DNA of 64,000 bases from Pomphorhynchus laevis (Eukaryota > Acanthocephala > Palaeacanthocephala > Echinorhynchida > Pomphorhynchidae). Position 1 is the first letter of the stretch. The number at the start of each line of letters is the position of its first letter. Below are positions 57,691 to 64,000 of the stretch, piece after piece. The stretch is from the NCBI GenBank assembly GCA_012934845.2, contig WNNJ02002463.1:43840-107839 (forward strand), read 5' to 3'. Below the pieces are notes generated by a model that ran no database searches, was not told the DNA's origin, and saw only the letters and a list, made by a program, of their open reading frames with translations. Position numbers and translations under genes: made by a program.

Positions 57691-58614
57691 TTGTTTGAAT
57701 ATAAAGTGCGATGCGACTTGAAGCTGGCTTACAAACTTCTAGTAACGTACTATAGTTAAATTATCAACCAATAACAGCAAATTCTGGCCTCACTTGAGGA
57801 AATGATAGATCTCAAGATTCCATTTTTTACGATACACCAAAAATGTCTAAGGTATAAGGTAGATATTTTTTAAAATCTATTTTTTCTAATAATAGCGTGA
57901 TCTATCAAAATATAAAACTTAAAAATCATGTTATCTACTAAGAATACTTTGAAATATTTTTAAACTTTTTTCAAACATGAAAATAGTTGAAAAAATTGTT
58001 TTAAGATTGAGTAATATGAATTATAAAAAATATTGCGAAAATTAATAATTACTTAATCTTTTCGGTTAATGGACCTGTGAAATTTTGAAATTAAAAAGTT
58101 TAGATTTTAGTGCTCTTTTAAGTAATCATACCAAAACAAATCTAGAAACATTTATTTAGATCAAATCTTTTTAATTTTTACAAAAATTGTAAATTAAAAA
58201 ATCAATAAAAATTTTAGACCTCGACCTTCGAATATTATTTGACTTTAATAGTTTTTCTATTAAAGTATATGATGTTTTTTAGAAAAAATAATTTTTAAAA
58301 ATCAAATCATTTTATAAACGAAATAGCTCGAACTGTTTAGTTGCTTACAACTTAACATGTCACTTTAGTGGTCTACACTTTCTCATATCTTCTTACAAAA
58401 AAATATAAAAAGATATAAAAGCTAAAGGTTTATATTATAAACTAAAACTTTATAAAATAATATAAATATCTATAATATAATACATTATTAATTAATGAAT
58501 TTACTAAAAACTATAATATCATCTGTTATTTTATATATTTACAATGATATGGTATTAATTTATGATTAAAAGCAAAATGATTTATATAATAAAAATAAAT
58601 ACAACGGAATATTT
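57691..58614. other. AT-rich spacer, no gene seen
   Basis: No coding region found. A short text (ATCTTTTCGGTTAATGGACC, about 58050) recurs in variant form at about 59019. Confidence 0.4.
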
Positions 58615-58959
58615 TTAAACCAATTTAATGTATTTATCAGTATTGTGGCGTACACATTTTGGTTCGGATGTGATATTCAGCTTAGCAAACTCCAATTTAA
58701 GAATTTCAGCAAGAGCTGGAGGTAGGTCTATAAGTTTTGGAACTTCTTCGATTTCTTTGTATAGCTCGCCTTCTGCAAGTGTGCGATCTTTGTAGAAATG
58801 CTCTTCATCTTTTGGAATCAGATACTAGTCGTAAGCACGAGCACGTTTTATTTGCGTTAATCCTCTACGTTCTCCGCGATACACTTCGAAACCATAAAAC
58901 TCATCTGCATTGAATAGACTGGTTTTGTGTATTGTGAAATAGGAAACCTCTAGAATTTA
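58615..58959 (-). pseudogene. Terminal exon of an unrecognised gene, with one in-frame TAG
   Basis: Behind an acceptor-like TTTTTAAATTCTAG (exon side from about 58952 down) the minus strand reads VSYFTIHKTSLFNADEFYGF, EVYRGERRGLTQIKRARAYD, a TAG, then YLIPKDEEHFYKDRTLAEGE and, to the stop at 58615, LPPALAEILKLEFAKL and CVRHNTDKYIKLV. Composition is fully protein-like (charged, low in repeats), unlike the surrounding AT-rich text, so this is or was a real gene exon. I do not recognise the family. The TAG sits where a single base change from TGG would explain it: either a pseudogene or a sequencing/assembly error. Confidence 0.5.
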
Positions 58960-59486
58960 AAAAACTGTCTAAATATGATACATTTCATTGGTTTTATTTT
59001 TAAGTGGTATCGATCTAGTATCCTTTCGGCTAATGGGTCTGTGCAATTTAAGAATGACGGATTATATCATCTCACTATTTCCTAGGCATCATAAAATATA
59101 CTTGATCCTAACTTTGACAGTACATGCTGCTCAAATAGGCTATTATTTAAATTATGAAGAGTGTGGAGTGTCGTGTGACATCATGTAGCAAATAATAAAT
59201 TTACTGAATAAATTTACATAAAGTATGTAAAAATCAAAATTTTAAAAATCACAATATATTTTTTATTCTTTAATAGCTAGGACAAAATGAAAATAAAATA
59301 ATTATTTTTCCATTAACAAAACATCATGAACTATAATAGAATGGCTCAGTATAAATAGAATTATCCAGGTTATTTTAGAGATACAAATTATTTCTTTTTT
59401 TCAATAAAAATCATTTCACTAAATTTTTATTGATTTTTATTTTTTCAATTTTTGTAAAACTCGGAAAATTTGATCCTCATTAAGGG
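58960..59486. other. AT-rich spacer, possibly an intron of the exon to its left
   Basis: No second exon could be found by eye. One open frame (58988-59188, plus strand) has no family features. Confidence 0.35.
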
Positions 59487-59600
59487 TTCTCAGATAATAT
59501 GTAAAGCCAAACATAATCAGAAATGCAACCTTTGCTGATTCAAGCTGAACAAAAATACAATATTGCAGTCTCAGCTCTGATTCAACTCTAGGATTACTAA
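59487..59600 (+). repeat. Isolated, strongly diverged satellite monomer
   Basis: AGGGTTCTCAGA matches the left edge of the main array (about 38012) and CTTTGCTGATTCAAGCTGAA matches the monomer core. It ends within about 110 bases. Confidence 0.55.
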
Positions 59601-60034
59601 TTGATATTAAATAGTTACATTAATGTTTTTAATGTAATTCTGTTAGATATATTTATCTAAGTAATATGATTAATTAAATTAATTAATTTTATTAATTTAT
59701 TTTTATTAATTTATAAAACGAGTTTAGTTTATGAAATATTAGTTATTTAATTTATGATATAATTTAATTATAAACGATAGAACTAAATGAATATTAATTA
59801 ATATAATTAACAGTACATAATATAATATTATAAATTTATTTTTGCATAAAATATAATATAATCTATTATAATATTATATAATATATTAATATTATGACAT
59901 TATATAATAATTTATAATATGGAATAATTAAAATTTCTTAATTTGATTTATGATAGTTAATTTTTTAGTTTAATTTATGAAATGATAGTAATTTATGAAA
60001 ATTAAATTCCATAAATTATATGATAACATTTATT
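59601..60034. other. Extremely AT-rich spacer, no gene seen
   Basis: Mostly TTAAT/ATAAT words; nothing else could be supported. Confidence 0.4.
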
Positions 60035-60690
60035 AAATGTCAGAATCATTAACAATCACATTTGACAGATGCTGAAAACAAAACAAACTTTCGAGCGTTT
60101 CGCCATATTTTGGCTAATCAGTAGATGCTATTCGCTGCTGGGTGCGGAGAGACTCATAGACAGCTAAAATAGTCCTCCTCTGCATCCAGTAGTAGGATGT
60201 ATCCGGCGCTGATGAGTCAAAATAATGACAAAACGGGACCTAGTATCGTTTTGTTGATTCTTTCGTGGCTGCGGCATTATACAAACAGCTTAAATAATAT
60301 TATTGTATAATACCGTGCACATTTATGCATATCAATAAAAATCAGAGATATATTTATGCATCGACCATTGGCGCTAACAGAAAGATTATGAAATGATATT
60401 ACGTGACAAAATCATCGAAATATCATAATTGCCAGATGCGGTAAATAAAACAAACTTTAGAAAGGCCGCTTTGTTATATTTTGGCTCATGAGTAAGGGAT
60501 ACTTTGCACTAATTATTAGCAGAAATTTTTCCTACTAATTAGCCAAAAATAAGAGAAAACAGCCTTAAGGAAGTTTATTTTCAGCGTTTGTCAATTATGA
60601 CATCTTAATGATTTTGCCACATTATTTCGCTTCATATTTTTCTCTTATAACGTCCAGTGCAGATGCACAGATTTACTTTGTGATTTAGAA
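60035..60690. repeat. Three-copy repeat cluster, two direct and one inverted
   Basis: Segment 60060-60130 (CAGATGCTGAAAACAAAACA...TATTTTGGCT) is repeated directly at about 60419-60490 and inverted at about 60530-60680. The second and third copies face each other around a ~40-base centre and form a foldback. Copies are well diverged. A hammerhead-like core lies between copies one and two at 60209-60234. Confidence 0.6.
60209..60234 (+). ncRNA. Hammerhead-ribozyme-like core, probably degenerate
   Basis: CTGATGA is followed by a GTCA/TGAC stem II (60216-60219 with 60226-60229) and AAAAC where the active consensus is GAAAC. A possible stem III ACG...CGT with a GTT cleavage triplet lies at about 60232-60250. 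Stem I is poor. The replaced G12 argues against activity of this copy. Confidence 0.3.
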
Positions 60691-61244
60691 TTGATATGCA
60701 CAAATATGCCTATTGTATGATATTATACCATCAATCTTTGAGCCGCCTAAAAGTATCTCGCTTCACCCAGGAGTGAAAAGTATAAACTTCTGAAGAGAAA
60801 ACAACGCGAAATGAAATTCTTTCTGAAAGTTCGTTTCATCTGCAGTATTTGCAATTACGAATCGCAAATTCATAACTTTTATAATTTATGAAAATTTCTC
60901 GATAATAGAGATTTTGACAGCTTTACGCCTTTAATAGAGTGCATTTGGTGATTTCACAAGTTACTAATAATTACTAATAATTACTATAAGAGTATTTCTT
61001 TATGCATAACACAGAATTTTGCGAAATTGGCGTCTGTTAATAAATGAATGTTCGCCATTTAAACAATTGTCGACAAGCAATTTTAAATTAGAAATTATGG
61101 TCAAAGAATAATTTCAAATACATGAATTCTGTTAATATTTCTCGGTATAAAAGTACTAGTATTTTAAAACTACTGGTGACGTAATATTAATAAGAAATAT
61201 TTTCAATACAACTTTTTTAATTAACATGATCAGGAACGTATAAA
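60691..61244. other. Spacer, no gene seen
   Basis: No coding region or repeat could be supported. Confidence 0.4.
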
Positions 61245-61925
61245 CCTGCATGCTTTTTTACAACCTTCGTTGGAAAGCTAACTCTTGAATGCGCCCATCA
61301 CAGACGCCTAGCCTCCAATGAGGCGTTTCGACCTTAGTCTACTCATCACTACAGGGTGATCTCATCAGTGTAGCCCTGTAGTTACACAACTTCGACACTA
61401 CTTAATCCTCACTAAGTGCACGCTCCTTCACAAGGGTCTAGCCTTACATCTGGTACGGTTTGTGTAAGCAATCGCTTCACAGGACAGCACGTGTGTTATT
61501 GTTCTTTTCTTCATTACCTTACTGAGGTTGCTGAACAGACAACACGCTTGAATACAAATTAAGCACCATGCATAGCTGTATTCTATGTATACAGCTGTAT
61601 TCCATATTCTTCGTGATATTCCATATCGTTTTGATGAAGGAAGGAACGATAGCACACGTGCTGTCTTGTAACGGCACTGCTTACGCAAATCATACCAGAT
61701 GTAAGGCTGGTCACCAGTGGAGGAGCGTGCGCTTAGTTACATCTATTCAGAGGTTTACTAAGGATTAAGTACTTACAAAGTTGTGTAGCTACAGGGCTAC
61801 ACTGATAACATCACCCTGTAGTGATGAGTAGACTAAGGTCGAAACCCCTCGTTGGAGGTTAGGCGTTAGTGGTAGGCGCATTTCGGGTTAAGCTTCTCGA
61901 CAAAGGTTGTAAAAAAGCATGCAGG
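61245..61925. mobile_element. Foldback element with perfect 21-bp ends
   Basis: The ends CCTGCATGCTTTTTTACAAC (61245 on) and its complement (to 61925) are perfect over 21 bases. The two arms, about 340 bases each, pair along almost their full length with scattered differences; the centre is near 61590. No transposase is encoded. Each arm contains a hammerhead-like motif set, intact in the left arm (minus strand) and decayed in the right arm. No convincing target-site duplication was seen. Confidence 0.75.
61303..61368 (-). ncRNA. Candidate hammerhead ribozyme core in the foldback arm
   Basis: On the minus strand, CTGATGAG (61368-61361) is followed after 30 bases by CGAAAC (61330-61325), a 6-bp stem III ACGCCT/AGGCGT with an 11-base loop, and then GTC (cleavage triplet, 61305-61303). 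Order and spacing fit a type-I hammerhead with an enlarged stem II. Stem II starts GATC/GGTC with one wobble; stem I is short (ACA/TGT). The other arm (about 61800-61855) keeps CGAAAC but reads CTGATAAC, so only the left arm has the full core. Activity is unproven. Confidence 0.4.
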
Positions 61926-62423
61926 ACTAGTTTCTGTTACATGATCGGAAGTTATTTCAATATACTGAAATTTCCGTGATGTACTTAAATTGGTTCACTT
62001 GTTGAGTAGTTTAGTGCAAATTAGCGATTAAATCTAAATTATCAATTAAACAAAATCACATTGTAACTAATAATTATTTATTTTAAATTATTATAATCTA
62101 AATGCGCCTGTTTTTTATCCACAAAATATAAAACAATTGTGATTGCTTTAAAAACATTTAATAAAGTGAGAATTTATAATTTCGTATAGATTTCGATATG
62201 ACTGTTTACACTGTTGGTATAGATCGTAGCACTTCGTCTATTTAAAAATATTAAAAATAGGAGCATTCAGTTTTATTATTTTGTAAATTTTCCAAAGTAT
62301 TATAAATATTTTGCTCAGTGTTATATAAGTGCATAACGGCATACTGGTTGGTTGTTACTATCATTTTACTTTAAATTATTAGTAAATTGAGCTTGTACTC
62401 ATCCAATTTTGTTCGTTTTAAAG
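61926..62423. other. Upstream region of SAP18
   Basis: AT-rich, without a coding region. It should hold the promoter and 5' UTR of SAP18, but no element could be fixed by eye. TTTTAAAG just before the ATG could be a weak acceptor. Confidence 0.4.
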
Positions 62424-62882
62424 ATGTCTGCTAATCCACAGCTTGAATCGAAGGTATCTGATGAAGTTGGTCGTCAAGAGCAGCCTTTAGATCGCGAATC
62501 AACTTGCCCAATGCTGTTGAGGATGTTTTACACAATGAATGGTCGCCATCACTTTCGAAGTGATTACGATAGAGGAGCAACTCCGGCGCGCGAGCTCCAG
62601 ATCTACACGTGGATGGATGCAACCCTAAGAGAGTTGACAAATCTCATTAAAGAAGTTAACGAAGAAGCCCGGCGTAAAGGTGCAATTTTCAACTTTTCGG
62701 TTGTCTACCCGGACAATCGATCACCAATCTACCGAATGCGAGAAATAGGTCAGACAGTCAACGGTACGAGAGGTAATGCTGATTCCTTTACTCTCAAGTC
62801 AAGAGGATTTGTTATTGGCGATTTTCTCGACGTAGCCATTACATTACCGAAAACGTTTTCAACAGGCAATCGACGACGCTGA
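62424..62882 (+). CDS. SAP18: Histone deacetylase complex subunit SAP18
   Basis: SAP18 is a small ubiquitin-fold protein of the SIN3-HDAC corepressor and of the ASAP/exon-junction complexes in the nucleus. The 152-residue frame starts at the ATG at 62424 (MSANPQLESK) and is a single exon. Family landmarks: DRESTCPMLLRMF (24-35), GRHH (40-43), the block ELQIYTWMDATLRELTNLIK (57-76), GAIFNFSVVYPD (86-97), YRMREIG (103-109) and FVIGDFLDVAITLP (129-142). The tail after the fold (residues 143-152, KTFSTGNRRR) is short. Length and order are those of animal SAP18. No breaks. An ATTAAA at 62982-62987 may be the polyadenylation signal. The 3' end of the gene is duplicated at 63718-63903. Confidence 0.95.
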   Translation: MSANPQLESKVSDEVGRQEQPLDRESTCPMLLRMFYTMNGRHHFRSDYDRGATPARELQIYTWMDATLRELTNLIKEVNEEARRKGAIFNFSVVYPDNRSPIYRMREIGQTVNGTRGNADSFTLKSRGFVIGDFLDVAITLPKTFSTGNRRR

Positions 62883-63051
62883 CTAACGCCGGGTGGAAGT
62901 ATGTTTTTATGTTATCAAGAAATTAACAAAAATTGTGCATAGAAAATTTTCACATATTTATTTGATAAAAATACCATTCTGATTAAATGTCTAAACCATG
63001 TGTCTTGTACAAAATATTTTTACATGAAAATACCGTAAATTCCTATCTTAC

Positions 63052-63330
63052 AAATCATTGAGCATTGTGATATATTTTCCTAAATGTAGTTGAATGCACT
63101 GCCCACATATACGAAAAATAACAGGTGGTGCATTAAATAATTCTTCATCGCGGACAATAGAATAGTCGCCATTGTCGAAAGAAGTGTTTCCATTTGATAC
63201 ACAGCTGTCTTTAGTAATTTTTCTACCATTTGGTGATATGGCAAACGATGCACCTGCGACAGATGTCTGGGCCGGAGCCAGCGTTACCAAGTTATTACAG
63301 CACAATTTACAAAAGAATGCATTGCAGAAT
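63052..63330 (-). CDS. Internal exon with a FYVE-type zinc finger (Rabenosyn-5-like)
   Basis: The minus strand has an acceptor (TTTCGATTTTAG, exon from 63330) and a donor (GTAAGATA after 63052). Both introns are phase 2 and the 279-base exon is open throughout. The peptide starts RFCNAFFCKLCCNNLVTLAP and, after an insert of about 50 residues, ends PPVIFRICGQCIQLHLGKYI. This matches the second half of a FYVE finger (...C.LCG..MC..C, long insert, R.C..C); a long insert between these cysteine pairs is a mark of Rabenosyn-5, an endosomal Rab4/Rab5 effector that binds PtdIns3P. The first Cys pair would be in the upstream exon, right of or beyond the window. Other FYVE proteins are not excluded. 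Confidence 0.55.
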
Positions 63331-63447
63331 CTAAAATCGAAATCAATTATCTCACTTTTAAATAAATAGGGGTATTGATTTAAGACTTTTAGCCCCTGTT
63401 TATATTTGATATTAGCATATATTAATAAAAGAACTTTAATAATCACT

Positions 63448-63635
63448 ATTGAAGTGATCTTAGATAACGAATTAGGACTTTAAAGCCACGTTCAATGCTA
63501 TTAGCGTATAATGATATATATATAATATTAATTAAAATCGTGATATATATAGTATAGTATATATTGTATATATAGATATATATACTATATATAGTATATA
63601 TACTATATATAGTATATATAGTATATATACATATA
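63448..63635. repeat. (TA)n-rich microsatellite
   Basis: ATATATAGTATATAC-type text with short palindromes, no coding content. Confidence 0.7.
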
Positions 63636-63691
63636 TATACTTTAATGAAGTGTAGAAAACAGGCAAAGACACTACACTTCATTAAAGTATA
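63636..63691. repeat. Perfect 20-bp hairpin beside the SAP18 duplicate
   Basis: TATACTTTAATGAAGTGTAG (63636-63655) pairs with CTACACTTCATTAAAGTATA (63672-63691) around a 16-base loop. A third partial copy (TACACTTCATATATA) follows at about 63699. Confidence 0.8.
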
Positions 63692-63717
63692 TAATTTCTA
63701 CACTTCATATATATTGT

Positions 63718-63903
63718 ACGGTACGAGAGGTAATGCTGATTCCTTTACTCTCAAGTCAAGAGGATTTGTTATTGGCGATTTTCTCGACGTAGCCATTACA
63801 TTACCGAAAACGTTTTCAACAGGCAATCGACGACGCTGACTAACGCCGGGTGGAAGTATGTTTTTATGTTATCAAGAAATTAACAAAAATCGTGTATAGA
63901 AAA
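63718..63903 (+). pseudogene. Duplicated 3' end of SAP18
   Basis: These 186 bases repeat 62761-62946, an offset of 957. They cover codons 114-152, the stop codon and the first ~64 bases of the 3' UTR. The coding part looks identical; only two differences are seen, both in the UTR. There is no start codon, promoter or N-terminal domain, so it is not a gene by itself. It lies just beyond the FYVE exon and between TA-rich tracts. Confidence 0.9.
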
Positions 63904-64000
63904 TATATATAATTATATATAGGATATTATATTCTATATTATATTCTATATTATAGATAATATATATTATATAATATATATATATTATAATATATATTAT
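63904..64000. repeat. (TA)n-rich microsatellite at the window end
   Basis: TATATTATA-type text to the last base. Confidence 0.7.

Noticed and set aside
62409-62423. Upstream start for SAP18 five codons earlier
   Set aside because: That position is TTG, not ATG. The ATG at 62424 gives the family's usual length.
63645-63839. A 64-codon frame ending in the SAP18 tail, as a small gene
   Set aside because: It joins hairpin text to the duplicated SAP18 3' end; no promoter or separate domain.
1-64000. Transfer RNA or rRNA genes
   Set aside because: No cloverleaf with A/B boxes or rRNA core words could be found by eye. A tRNAscan run would be decisive.

Overview
This window looks like an AT-rich, repeat-dominated piece of an invertebrate (protostome-type) animal genome. 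The supports are a spliced-type gene for cytosolic ribosomal protein L6 (RPL6), an intact SAP18 gene, an exon of a FYVE-finger protein with clean GT-AG splice sites, many non-LTR retrotransposons of the CR1/L2 and I/Jockey/R1 types, Penelope-like fragments and a long satellite array. No bacterial operon structure is present. The species cannot be read from the sequence.

Layout. 1-3300: L2/CR1-type LINE (copy 1, + strand, 5' end outside the window). 3740-5800: two Penelope-like fragments, then a large foldback element. 5800-8200: AT-rich, no firm gene. 8219-12110: nearly intact I/Jockey/R1-type LINE on the minus strand, with an open 819-codon ORF2. 12115-14801: LINE scrap, two perfect palindromes and a ~100-copy 16-bp minisatellite. 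14802-18880: second, fuller copy of the first LINE family, followed by another 16-bp minisatellite (18883-19378). 19400-34770: a graveyard of at least nine LINE pieces in both orientations. 34926-35168: foldback/MITE. 35811-36614: RPL6. 37252-37650: Penelope tail folded back on itself. 38012-51172: ~13 kb satellite of ~166-bp monomers with higher-order structure and two co-amplified LINE passengers. 51587-53900: an old Ty3/Gypsy gag-protease fossil and an internally deleted second copy of the I/Jockey/R1-type LINE. 54061-57680: stray satellite monomers and Penelope fragments. 58615-58959: terminal exon of an unrecognised gene or pseudogene. 60035-61925: two inverted-repeat clusters carrying hammerhead-ribozyme-like cores. 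62424-62882: SAP18; 63052-63330: FYVE exon on the other strand; 63718-63903: a near-identical duplicate of the SAP18 3' end, next to a 20-bp hairpin and (TA)n tracts.

How it fits together. Host genes are few (RPL6, SAP18, one FYVE-protein exon, perhaps one more) and are not functionally linked. The rest records repeat dynamics. LINE families of one superfamily share a 3' stem-loop that is kept by compensatory changes. Penelope pieces lie in tandem and inverted sets. A satellite has grown by segmental doubling and carried a LINE fragment along. Foldback elements repeatedly contain hammerhead-like motifs. These are the points most worth a second look.
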